From NCBI GenBank assembly GCA_030583925.1, contig CP129482.1, positions 1,302,001 to 1,366,000 on the forward strand: a DNA stretch of 64,000 bases, written 5' to 3'. The DNA is from Anaerolineales bacterium (lineage in GTDB: Bacteria; Chloroflexota; Anaerolineae; Anaerolineales; Villigracilaceae). Made by a program: the position numbers and the translations under genes. Within the stretch, counting starts at the first letter, position 1, and every line of letters begins with the position of its first letter. The notes under the pieces are model-generated. The model was given only the letters and a program-made list of their open reading frames with translations, had not been told where the DNA came from and searched no databases. Below are positions 9,069-15,728 of the stretch, in pieces.

Positions 9069-9146
9069 ATGCCAAAATCCCCTCCCGAAAACGTCGGCTT
9101 TGGGATGCTGACGCCTGTAGTAATCATGGCAAGAAGGAGAGATTGA
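9069..9146 (+). pseudogene. Duplicated, truncated 5' end of the pfkB-like gene
   Basis: Bases 9069-9128 repeat the first 60 bases of the gene starting at 9256 with a handful of mismatches; both read MPKSPPE, then VGFGMLTP. After about 20 codons the frame leaves the homology and stops at TGA 9144-9146. It lies just after the AT-rich SUMF1-like gene, so it looks like a scar of the rearrangement that placed that gene here. Confidence 0.75.
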
Positions 9147-9176
9147 AAGCGCAGCTCAGAGCCTATTACACGCAGG

Positions 9177-9235
9177 ACACAAAGTACACGAAGGAATTAA
9201 TCTCTAAACCTTTGTGACCTTCGTGTCCTTTGTGT
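9177..9235. repeat. Palindromic repeat between pfkB fragment and pfkB-like gene
   Basis: ACACAAAGTACACGAAGG (9177-9194) pairs with CCTTCGTGTCCTTTGTGT (9218-9235) at 17 of 18 positions around a 23-base loop. It lies in the leader of the pfkB-like gene, just before its ATG at 9256. Confidence 0.7.
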
Positions 9236-9255
9236 TTAAAAGATATAATACATCT

Positions 9256-10350
9256 ATGCCAAAATCCCCTCCTGAATACGTCGGCTTTGGGATGCTGACG
9301 CCAGTTGAAATCATGGTGCTGGAGAAACTCCCTCGGCACAATACGGGCGCGATCGTGACCGAGGTCAACGAGTTTGTGTTCGATGACGCTGCGATCGTGG
9401 CGTGTTTGTTGCGCCAGTGGGATGTATCCGCAGGGATGATCGGAACGGCTGTCGGGGACGACTCGCGCGGTCACGCGCTGGCGAAACGGTTGAAGGACTG
9501 GGGAGTGCAAGGGAAAGTGAGATTCACGAAGGAGTATAAAACTCCGCTCGAAGTCAACGTGTCGGATCGCAAAGGCGCGCGGACGTATTTCTGGCAGCGC
9601 ACGCCGCAAATCCTTTCCACGCTCGACACGGCGGATCTGTCGTTGATTCGCGGAGCAAAAGTCTTGTATGTGGATTGGTACGACGGCAGTCACGTTCTCC
9701 GCGCGATGGATGAGGCGAAGCGACTCAAAGTCCCTGTGTTTGTGAATCTCGAACACGGTCATCGCTATCCTGACATTCTCAAAAAGTATGCCGAGCGCGC
9801 TACGTTCTGTCAAGCAGTGACCGACGCCGCGCAACTCGGCGGCAAGCGCGCCTTGATCGGAACCGCGCGCAAATTATTGAAATCAGGAATCGAAACTGCG
9901 ATCATCACGCTTGCCAAAGGCGGATGTCTCGTCGCTCACGGGGATGAAATCGTTCGGGTGTTCGCGCCAAAAGTAAGGGCGGTTGACGCGTGCGGCGCAG
10001 GCGCGACGTTCTCGGCGGGATTCATTCACGGCTACCTCAAAGGCTGGGATTTGGAAAAGTCCGCGCGGTTTGCCACCGCTGCCGCGACGTTGAAGGTCAC
10101 GCGTGCGGGATTGCAGATGTTTTCGACCCATGAAATACAAGAATTGGCGCAAACGCTAAAAGTAGAACATTGGGCATTCAGAAATGATCGCTTCGAGATC
10201 ATTGATCGGATTCTGGATATTCCTCGTCAAGTTGCCATACAAAGTCAACGCGCGCAGAGGAAACTTTTACGAGAGTTAAAATTGCGCCCCAAGCATGAAT
10301 CGAGGAGCGCGGAGCATCATCAAGTGAAGGCGAAGAGAAAGACAATCTAG
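9256..10350 (+). CDS. PfkB-family protein lacking the catalytic aspartate
   Basis: This 364-residue protein has the ribokinase/PfkB fold and the family C-terminal signature region, but the anion-hole motif normally read GAGD is GAGA (D244-A-C-G-A-G-A250-T-F-S-A-G-F). The Asp that acts as catalytic base in PfkB kinases is therefore Ala, checked at codon 10003-10005 (GCG). The N-terminal substrate-binding Gly-Gly motif is also poorly conserved. The last 25 residues form a basic tail. ATG 9256 is preferred to an upstream GTG at 9214 that lies inside a palindrome. Neighbours suggest a role in the amine cluster, perhaps non-catalytic or regulatory; substrate unknown. Confidence 0.75.
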   Translation: MPKSPPEYVGFGMLTPVEIMVLEKLPRHNTGAIVTEVNEFVFDDAAIVACLLRQWDVSAGMIGTAVGDDSRGHALAKRLKDWGVQGKVRFTKEYKTPLEVNVSDRKGARTYFWQRTPQILSTLDTADLSLIRGAKVLYVDWYDGSHVLRAMDEAKRLKVPVFVNLEHGHRYPDILKKYAERATFCQAVTDAAQLGGKRALIGTARKLLKSGIETAIITLAKGGCLVAHGDEIVRVFAPKVRAVDACGAGATFSAGFIHGYLKGWDLEKSARFATAAATLKVTRAGLQMFSTHEIQELAQTLKVEHWAFRNDRFEIIDRILDIPRQVAIQSQRAQRKLLRELKLRPKHESRSAEHHQVKAKRKTI

Positions 10351-10360
10351 AAGAAATCTG

Positions 10361-10505
10361 TTGGTCGAGTAGGGGCGGCGATCTTCCGCCTCGTATCGAG
10401 ACCAACTGGTACGCGCACAATATCTTGTAACAAGAATTACTATATAGCACGGTGGTTTCGATACGCCCGCAATGGCGCCTCAGCGCCACTCGCTACTCAA
10501 CCACC
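10361..10505. repeat. Palindromic repeat family A, inverted pair with spacer
   Basis: Copies at 10361-10406 (TTGGTCGAGTAGG to ATCGAGACCAA) and 10451-10505 (GGTGGTTTCGATACGC to CTACTCAACCACC) are inverted around a 44-base spacer containing TATCTTGTAACAAG, close to the spacer at 5305-5350. It fills most of the gap before the mttB-like gene. Confidence 0.8.
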
Positions 10506-10530
10506 GATGATTTTATGTAAAGGATAATCC

Positions 10531-11967
10531 ATGTCATTCGCAGAACTTCTCACGCAAGAACAAATCGAAAAAATTCACGAAGCGTCGCTGGAGATTCTTC
10601 AGGAGGCGGGAATGAAAGTCCGCTATGAGCCAGCACGTGAGTTGTTTGCCAACCATGGCTGTTCGGTGGACGGCGAGCGCGTGAAGTTCCCGCGCGAGGT
10701 TGTGGAAAAATATCGCAAGATGGCGCCGCCGTCGTTCACGTTCCATGCCCGCGATCCGAAATTCGAAAAAACGATTCCACGCGATAGCCCTGTCGTTGTC
10801 ACAGCGAGTTCGGCGCCCGACATCATTGACCCAGTTACGGGGAAGGAACGACGCGCCGAGTCGGCTGACATTGCGCGCATCGCGCATCTCATCAACGAAT
10901 TGCCAGGGTACGATATGTTCTCCATCTCCACGCTGGCGGATGACGCACCGAAGGATCAATTCACCATCTCACGCTTGTATCCTGCGCTCAAATACTGTCT
11001 CAAACCTATCCGCGCCACAACGACCGATCACAAAGATACGCTGACTATGATGGAAATGGCGTATATCGTCGCAGGCGGAGAGGAAGCGTACAAAGAGCAT
11101 CCTTTCCTCACGCATCATTATTGCCCAACTGTTTCGCCGCTCACGATGGATGTTCTCTCAACTCAAAATGTGATGTTCTTCGCGGGTGAAGGACTTCCGG
11201 TTTATCCGACCATCGTGCCGAACGCAGGGTTGACCTCGCCGATGTCTATGGCGGGGACGCTGGTGCAGGGCAACGCGGAATATCTCGCGACTTGCACGTT
11301 GATGCAAATGGTGAAGGAAGGCACGCCGACGATCTACGCGACCCTCGCGACTGTCGCGGACATGCGGACTGGCGCGTACACTTCGGGCGCCATCGAGTGC
11401 GGGATGTTGCACATGACTTTCGCTCAGCTGGCGCGGTTTTATCACGTGCCATGCGGCAGTTACATCGGCTTGACCAATTCCAAGCTCAACGACGCGCAGG
11501 CTGGTTACGAGACGGGCATGTCCAGCATGGGCGGACTTGTCGGCGGCTTGGACATGTTCAACATCGGCGGACTGATCGACGCGTTGAAGACGTTCGATTT
11601 TGCCAAAGCCGTGATTGACGATGAAGTGGCGCAGATGTTGAAGCGTGTTAAGCGCGGCATTTCGTTCAACGACGACGATCTCGCAGTTGACCTCATCAAG
11701 GAGATTGGTCCTGGTGGTTCGTACATCGTTGCCAAGCACACGATCAACCGCATGAAGACGGAAGCCGTGATGACCAAGATCGCCGACCGCGACGCGCGTA
11801 CCATCTGGGAAAAGAAAGGCGCGCTGGATATTAACGCCCGCGCGTTGAACAAAGCTAAAGAGATCATGTCGAAGAATACCGAGCCGTTGATCTCGCCTGA
11901 GGTTGACGCAAAACTCCGCGCCGCGTTCCCTGGTTTGGTGGCAGGCGAGTTAGTGCCGATTGAATGA
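10531..11967 (+). CDS. MttB-superfamily methyltransferase, non-pyrrolysine type
   Basis: This 478-residue protein belongs to the trimethylamine methyltransferase (MttB, COG5598) superfamily. True MttB reads an in-frame UAG as pyrrolysine; here the frame is uninterrupted and ends at TGA, so it falls with the non-pyrrolysine members. Characterised members of that group, such as glycine betaine methyltransferase MtgB, move a methyl group from a quaternary amine to a corrinoid protein. Length is normal. AAGGA six bases before the ATG supports the start. No corrinoid protein or corrinoid:folate methyltransferase lies in this window. With the FAD/GcvT enzyme upstream, betaine to dimethylglycine to sarcosine is a reasonable route, by inference. 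Confidence 0.83.
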   Translation: MSFAELLTQEQIEKIHEASLEILQEAGMKVRYEPARELFANHGCSVDGERVKFPREVVEKYRKMAPPSFTFHARDPKFEKTIPRDSPVVVTASSAPDIIDPVTGKERRAESADIARIAHLINELPGYDMFSISTLADDAPKDQFTISRLYPALKYCLKPIRATTTDHKDTLTMMEMAYIVAGGEEAYKEHPFLTHHYCPTVSPLTMDVLSTQNVMFFAGEGLPVYPTIVPNAGLTSPMSMAGTLVQGNAEYLATCTLMQMVKEGTPTIYATLATVADMRTGAYTSGAIECGMLHMTFAQLARFYHVPCGSYIGLTNSKLNDAQAGYETGMSSMGGLVGGLDMFNIGGLIDALKTFDFAKAVIDDEVAQMLKRVKRGISFNDDDLAVDLIKEIGPGGSYIVAKHTINRMKTEAVMTKIADRDARTIWEKKGALDINARALNKAKEIMSKNTEPLISPEVDAKLRAAFPGLVAGELVPIE

Positions 11968-11973
11968 AGTGTC

Positions 11974-11989
11974 GCCGACTTAAGTCGGC
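11974..11989. repeat. Short perfect palindrome after the mttB-like gene
   Basis: GCCGACTTAAGTCGGC is a perfect 16-base palindrome seven bases after the stop. The same 16 bases recur at 14738-14753 at the end of nuoH. Confidence 0.7.
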
Positions 11990-12003
11990 GGTACGGAGAT
12001 GGT

Positions 12004-12180
12004 ATGTCGCGCAGAATACGAATATTTCTCGGCATCGTAATTTTGGTTATCTCCATCTCGCTTCTGATTTGGGGATTTGCCCCTACGCGCCGCGAGATTC
12101 GCACTCAGCCGATCGCGCCGTCGGAACTTCAGTTGCCTACTCCTGAATCGTTCCTACATCCGCTTGAGGTTTTCGCATGA
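12004..12180 (+). CDS. Small single-span membrane protein
   Basis: A 58-residue protein with a basic start (MSRRIR), one hydrophobic helix at about residues 7-27 and a short polar, Pro-containing C-terminal tail. I do not recognise a family. GGAG at 11995-11998 is five bases before the ATG, and the stop overlaps the next gene's start by four bases (ATGA), which supports it as a real, translationally coupled gene. It is probably a membrane partner of the following lipoprotein. Confidence 0.65.
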   Translation: MSRRIRIFLGIVILVISISLLIWGFAPTRREIRTQPIAPSELQLPTPESFLHPLEVFA

Positions 12181-12947
12181 CGCGGATCTCTCCGTTTCTG
12201 CGGCTCTTTTTATTTCTGCTATTGATTCTGTTCACGCTTGCGTGCGGCGGGTTGTCTTCCGCAGAGCCTCAACCGCCCGCAGAAGAACCGCCAGCTGCAG
12301 AGGCTATTCCAACACAACCTGTCGCGGCGCTCGCGACGGCGACCGCTTTGCCGAACACTGGCGGTGGACCAGGATCAGCCAGCCCAACTTCGTTGCCTGC
12401 GATTCCCGAGCGGCGAAGGCTCACGTTGGAGTTTCCGCCTCAGATTCGCGCGGGCGATTCGGATATCGTCCGCTTGACGCTGGAGGTGGACGATCTCGGC
12501 AACCTCACGCCAACGGCTGAGATAGGCGGTAATGTTGTCACGGGCGAGGTGATCGAAATTCCGAATCTTTATGAAACGCACAACGTGATCGCCGAAGCGC
12601 GGTTCGACATCGCTGGGATGCAGGTCTCGCCACCGGGACTCACCAGCCAGCCTCTCGCGCAGGGGCAAGCTGTTTCATTTTATTGGAGCATTCTCCCTGA
12701 CGGAGTTGGCGTCTATCGTGGGACGGTGTGGTTTTATTTGCGCTTTGTAGAACGCGCAAGCGGCGAGGAAAGTCAAAAAACGATATCAGCCCAACCCGTC
12801 GAGATCGAAGCGGTGAATTTCCTCGGCTTGTCCGCAGATCTGGCGCGGTCGTTCGGCGTGGTCGGTTCCATCGCGGGGACGATCATCGGCTTCCCGTTTT
12901 TGGAAGATATCGTCAAATTTCTCTTTCGGCGCCGCAGACTCAAATAG
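12177..12947 (+). CDS. Lipoprotein with C-terminal membrane helix, unknown function
   Basis: A 256-residue protein with a lipoprotein signal peptide (hydrophobic residues 8-20, lipobox LACG with Cys23), then a Pro/Ala/Glu-rich linker to about residue 60. The middle, about residues 75-210, looks like a beta-rich extracellular domain. The last 35 residues contain a hydrophobic stretch (VVGSIAGTIIGFPFL) and a basic end, RRRRLK, so the protein may be anchored at both ends. It is coupled to the small membrane protein upstream. I do not recognise the family. Confidence 0.65.
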   Translation: MTRISPFLRLFLFLLLILFTLACGGLSSAEPQPPAEEPPAAEAIPTQPVAALATATALPNTGGGPGSASPTSLPAIPERRRLTLEFPPQIRAGDSDIVRLTLEVDDLGNLTPTAEIGGNVVTGEVIEIPNLYETHNVIAEARFDIAGMQVSPPGLTSQPLAQGQAVSFYWSILPDGVGVYRGTVWFYLRFVERASGEESQKTISAQPVEIEAVNFLGLSADLARSFGVVGSIAGTIIGFPFLEDIVKFLFRRRRLK

Positions 12948-12982
12948 GACGAAAATCACCAAAAAATAAATACTCTGTCAGT

Positions 12983-13010
12983 TTGGGGCGATTTTTCTTT
13001 ATGGTACAAT
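12983..13010 (+). promoter_or_regulatory. Probable promoter for nuoA
   Basis: The -10 box TACAAT is at 13005-13010. TTGGGG at 12983-12988 is a weak -35 with a 16-base spacer. The ATG of nuoA follows at 13044 behind CAGGAG. Confidence 0.5.
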
Positions 13011-13043
13011 TTTGCCGCTTACAGAATAATTTCAGGAGTCGCG

Positions 13044-13397
13044 ATGAATTCTTGGGTGTATGTTGGTTTGTTCTTGATCGTGGGCATGATCATTCCAGTT
13101 GGCGCGATTGTAGCGGCATGGGTGCTGAACCCGAAAAAGCCGAACCCCATTAAGCAGACCACGTACGAATGCGGCATCGAAACGGTGGGCGACACGTGGG
13201 TGCAATTCAAAGCGCAGTATTACATTTTCGCTCTCGTGTTTTTGATCTTCGATGTGGAGACCGTTTTTCTCTTTCCGTGGGCGGTGAAACTGGGTCAACT
13301 CGGTATGTTCGCCGTGATCGAAGGCATCATCTTCATTCTCATCCTTGTCGTCGGCTTGGTGTACACATGGCGAAAGGGAATGCTGGAATGGGTGTAA
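13044..13397 (+). CDS. nuoA: NADH-quinone oxidoreductase subunit A
   Basis: NuoA is a small membrane subunit of complex I that closes the quinone-binding region. The 117-residue protein has three membrane helices, the conserved YECG loop after helix 1 and the acidic helix motif [19 protein letters not shown] site lies upstream of the ATG. In most nuo operons nuoBCD follow; here the next gene is nuoH, after a terminator-like hairpin and a palindromic repeat. Identification is secure; its isolation from nuoBCD is unusual. Confidence 0.93.
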   Translation: MNSWVYVGLFLIVGMIIPVGAIVAAWVLNPKKPNPIKQTTYECGIETVGDTWVQFKAQYYIFALVFLIFDVETVFLFPWAVKLGQLGMFAVIEGIIFILILVVGLVYTWRKGMLEWV

Positions 13398-13415
13398 TCT
13401 TTATGCGCGAAATCG

Positions 13416-13455
13416 GAAAAGGCTGAATTGGTTTAACCCGTTCAGCCTTTTCTTT
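13416..13455 (+). terminator. Terminator-like hairpin after nuoA
   Basis: GAAAAGGCTGAA (13416-13427) pairs with TTCAGCCTTTTC (13441-13452) over 12 bp, with a 13-base loop, and TTTG follows. It could end or weaken transcription between nuoA and nuoH. Confidence 0.55.
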
Positions 13456-13469
13456 GTGTAGAAGAACGA

Positions 13470-13536
13470 ACCGCTAAAGGCGCGAAGTTCGCCAAGAAAA
13501 AACCAAAAGCTTTGCGCTCTTGGCGGGCTTAGCGGT
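13470..13536. repeat. Imperfect palindromic repeat between nuoA and nuoH
   Basis: ACCGCTAAAGGCGCGAAG at the left and a matching GCGCTCTTGGCGGGCTTAGCGGT at the right form an imperfect long stem. It occupies the place where nuoBCD are found in complete operons. Confidence 0.55.
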
Positions 13537-13559
13537 AAAAAATCCTCGTAGGAGCAGTG

Positions 13560-14747
13560 ATGGATTTTCTCAAAGACCCTCTGAAAGTCGCGGCTGATTG
13601 GCTGTTGGGAATTTTTGCGGGATGGGGCATGGCTGAACTGTGGGCGGATATTCTGGTCGCCTTCCTCGGCATCTTTGTATTGATCGCCCTGCTCATGCTG
13701 TTGGATATTTTGCTCGTGTGGATCGAACGCAAGGTGGTCTCGCGCTTTCAATCCCGCATCGGACCGAATCGCCTCGGACCGTTCGGGCTGATCCAGCCAT
13801 TCGCCGACATCATCAAACTTTTAATTAAAGAAGACACCACTCCCGAAGGCGCGGATAGGGCGCTGTACAACCTCGCGCCGATTCTCTCGATGATGTCTGT
13901 GTTGATTTTGTGGGCGGTGGTGCCGCTCGCGCCGACCATCCTTGGCGTGGATTTGAACGTTGGTGTGCTATATATCATCGCCGCCGGAGCGATCGGCACG
14001 CTTTCGATCATCATGGCGGGCTGGTCGTCGAACAATAAATATTCGCTCATCGGCGGCTTCCGTGAAGTGGCGGTGATGCTCTCGTTTGAAATCCCGATGC
14101 TGACCGTGATGCTCATCCCGACGATCTTTACCGGTTCGATGGGCATCGGCGCGATCACGCAGGCGCAGGATGTGTGGTTCTTCTTCCTCGCTCCGCTTGC
14201 GGCGGTCATTTTCCTCATTGCCGCGATCGCCGAACTGGGGCGCTCTCCGTTCGACATGGGCGAAGCGGAATCGGAGTTGATCTCTGGCTACAACATCGAA
14301 TATTCGGGTATGAAGTTCGGAATGTTCTACGCGGGCGAACTCTTGCACGCGTTCACCTTTGGCGGTTTTTGGGCGATTCTGTTCTTCGGCGGCTATCGCT
14401 TCTTTGGGCTGGAGCAGGTCAGCGCGTTCCTTGCGATTGCGGTTTTATTCTTCAAAGCCTTCATCGGCTATTGGATCATCATGTGGGTGAAATACACCCT
14501 GCTCCGCATCCGCATTGATCACATGCTCGCCTTCAATTGGAAATTCCTCACGCCTGTCGCTTTCACGCTGTTGATGACGACTGCCTTCATGAATGCGCTT
14601 CTCGCGGACGTTTCAACCTGGCTCCGCATAGGCGGCATGTTCCTCTCGAACGTTTTGGTCGCGTGGGCGGCGCTCGAAACGGCGCGGTATTACAGCCGCA
14701 AAGAACGTGAGAAAGTGGATGGTACGCAGAAAGTAGCGCCGACTTAA
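13560..14747 (+). CDS. nuoH: NADH-quinone oxidoreductase subunit H
   Basis: NuoH is the membrane subunit that links the quinone site to the antiporter-like subunits. The 395-residue protein has about eight to nine helices and the conserved cytoplasmic loop ERKVVSRFQSRIGPNR then GPFGLIQPFADIIKLL, which lines the quinone cavity. ATG 13560 has GGAG five bases upstream; a GTG directly before it is possible but less likely. The last codons and the TAA stop fall inside a GTAG-headed palindrome (14733-14753), so the final residues were probably set by insertion of that repeat. nuoI, usual next neighbour, is missing; nuoJ follows. Confidence 0.94.
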   Translation: MDFLKDPLKVAADWLLGIFAGWGMAELWADILVAFLGIFVLIALLMLLDILLVWIERKVVSRFQSRIGPNRLGPFGLIQPFADIIKLLIKEDTTPEGADRALYNLAPILSMMSVLILWAVVPLAPTILGVDLNVGVLYIIAAGAIGTLSIIMAGWSSNNKYSLIGGFREVAVMLSFEIPMLTVMLIPTIFTGSMGIGAITQAQDVWFFFLAPLAAVIFLIAAIAELGRSPFDMGEAESELISGYNIEYSGMKFGMFYAGELLHAFTFGGFWAILFFGGYRFFGLEQVSAFLAIAVLFFKAFIGYWIIMWVKYTLLRIRIDHMLAFNWKFLTPVAFTLLMTTAFMNALLADVSTWLRIGGMFLSNVLVAWAALETARYYSRKEREKVDGTQKVAPT

Positions 14748-14753
14748 GTCGGC
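14733..14753. repeat. GTAG-headed REP hairpin supplying the nuoH stop codon
   Basis: GTAG (14733-14736) is followed by the perfect palindrome GCCGACTTAAGTCGGC (14738-14753), the same as at 11974-11989. The TAA at its centre (14745-14747) is the stop codon of nuoH. Confidence 0.65.
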
Positions 14754-14771
14754 ATTCCGTTTGGAGAATTT

Positions 14772-15281
14772 ATGACCGTTGACCAGATTGTTTTCCTTGC
14801 AGTTGCTTTGCTCACGTTGTTTGCCGCGCTGCGCGTAGTGACGACAGGCAACATCGTCCATGCCGCGTTTTGGTTGATCGCCGCGCTGTTCGGCGTGGCG
14901 GTGATCTTCGCTTTGCTCAATGCAAGTTTTCTCGCCGTTGTTCAGGTTGTGGTGTACATCGGAGCGATTGCGATGCTGTTCATCTTCGCGGTGATGCTCA
15001 CCCGCAAAGAAATGCGTGACCGTGGTCCGCAGTTGAATCCCAATTGGCGATTCGGCGCATTGCTGGCGGCGGTCGCGTTTGGCGGACTGCTCCTGATCGT
15101 CAACGGTTGGAGCGGCGTCACGAAGACTGCGTCAGCCGTCCCGTCGGATTTTGACGCGGTGTCGGCGTTGGGCAATGCCCTTGTCTCACCCGACGCGTAC
15201 GTCCTGCCGTTTGAAGTGGCGTCGGTGCTACTCGTCGCCGCGTTGATCGGCGCGGTGTATGTGGCGTTCAATCAAAAATAG
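14772..15281 (+). CDS. nuoJ: NADH-quinone oxidoreductase subunit J
   Basis: NuoJ is a five-helix membrane subunit that packs between NuoH/A and NuoK in complex I. The 169-residue protein has the expected length and the conserved third-helix region VQVVVYIGAIAMLFIFAVML, whose helix switches between alpha and pi forms during turnover in characterised complexes. TTGGAG lies upstream of the ATG. It is followed by a palindromic repeat and then nuoK. Confidence 0.93.
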   Translation: MTVDQIVFLAVALLTLFAALRVVTTGNIVHAAFWLIAALFGVAVIFALLNASFLAVVQVVVYIGAIAMLFIFAVMLTRKEMRDRGPQLNPNWRFGALLAAVAFGGLLLIVNGWSGVTKTASAVPSDFDAVSALGNALVSPDAYVLPFEVASVLLVAALIGAVYVAFNQK

Positions 15282-15288
15282 AAACCTC

Positions 15289-15340
15289 GCCACAGAGATC
15301 GCAGAGTTCTTTGAGAAAAATTCTCAGTGCGCTCTGTGGC
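15289..15340. repeat. Palindromic repeat family C (nuoJ-nuoK gap)
   Basis: GCCACAGAGATCGCAGAG at the left pairs with GCGCTCTGTGGC at the right around an A-rich centre. Related copies lie inside murE (32910-32973) and at 34839-34896. Confidence 0.75.
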
Positions 15341-15358
15341 TAAGAAACTGGAGACCTC

Positions 15359-15667
15359 ATGGTGCCTCTCTCATGGTATCTCATTTTTTCGGCGGCGTTG
15401 TTCAGCGTCGGCTTGTTCGGCGTGTTGACGCGGCGCAACGCGGTTGCGATTCTGCTCGGCGTCGAGTTGATGTTGAACTCGGTCAACGTGAACCTCGCCG
15501 CGTTCTGGCGTTACGGCAACGTGACCGACATCGCAGGGCAGGTCTTTGCCATCATCGTCTTCGCCGTTGCCGCGGCAGAAGTGTCCGTCGGTCTTGCGTT
15601 GGTGATTTCCATTTACCGCAAACGCAACACGGTGATTGCGGATGATCTTGATATGTTGAAATTCTAG
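15359..15667 (+). CDS. nuoK: NADH-quinone oxidoreductase subunit K
   Basis: NuoK is the small three-helix proton-translocating subunit of complex I. The 102-residue protein has both membrane Glu residues used in proton transfer, E36 (LLGVELMLNSVN) and E74 (AAAEVSVGLAL). CTGGAG lies just upstream of the ATG. It stands between a family C palindrome and a terminator-like hairpin in front of nuoL. Confidence 0.94.
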   Translation: MVPLSWYLIFSAALFSVGLFGVLTRRNAVAILLGVELMLNSVNVNLAAFWRYGNVTDIAGQVFAIIVFAVAAAEVSVGLALVISIYRKRNTVIADDLDMLKF

Positions 15668-15673
15668 AGATTT

Positions 15674-15719
15674 GAGACTAGAGACTGGCATAGTCTCCAA
15701 TCTCTAGTCTCCAGTTTTT
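15674..15719 (+). terminator. Terminator-like hairpin between nuoK and nuoL
   Basis: GAGACTAGAGA (15674-15684) pairs with TCTCTAGTCTC (15701-15711), with a 16-base loop, and CAGTTTTT follows. It could act as a partial terminator or simply be another palindromic repeat. Confidence 0.5.
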
Positions 15720-15728
15720 GGAGGCTTT

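Noticed and set aside
10531-11967. Possible pyrrolysine-containing MttB
   Set aside because: The frame has no internal TAG over 478 residues and ends at TGA, so it groups with non-pyrrolysine members; no pyl genes are visible.
13398-13559. Search for nuoB, nuoC or nuoD remnants between nuoA and nuoH
   Set aside because: Only a terminator-like hairpin and a palindromic repeat were found; no fragment of the missing genes could be read.
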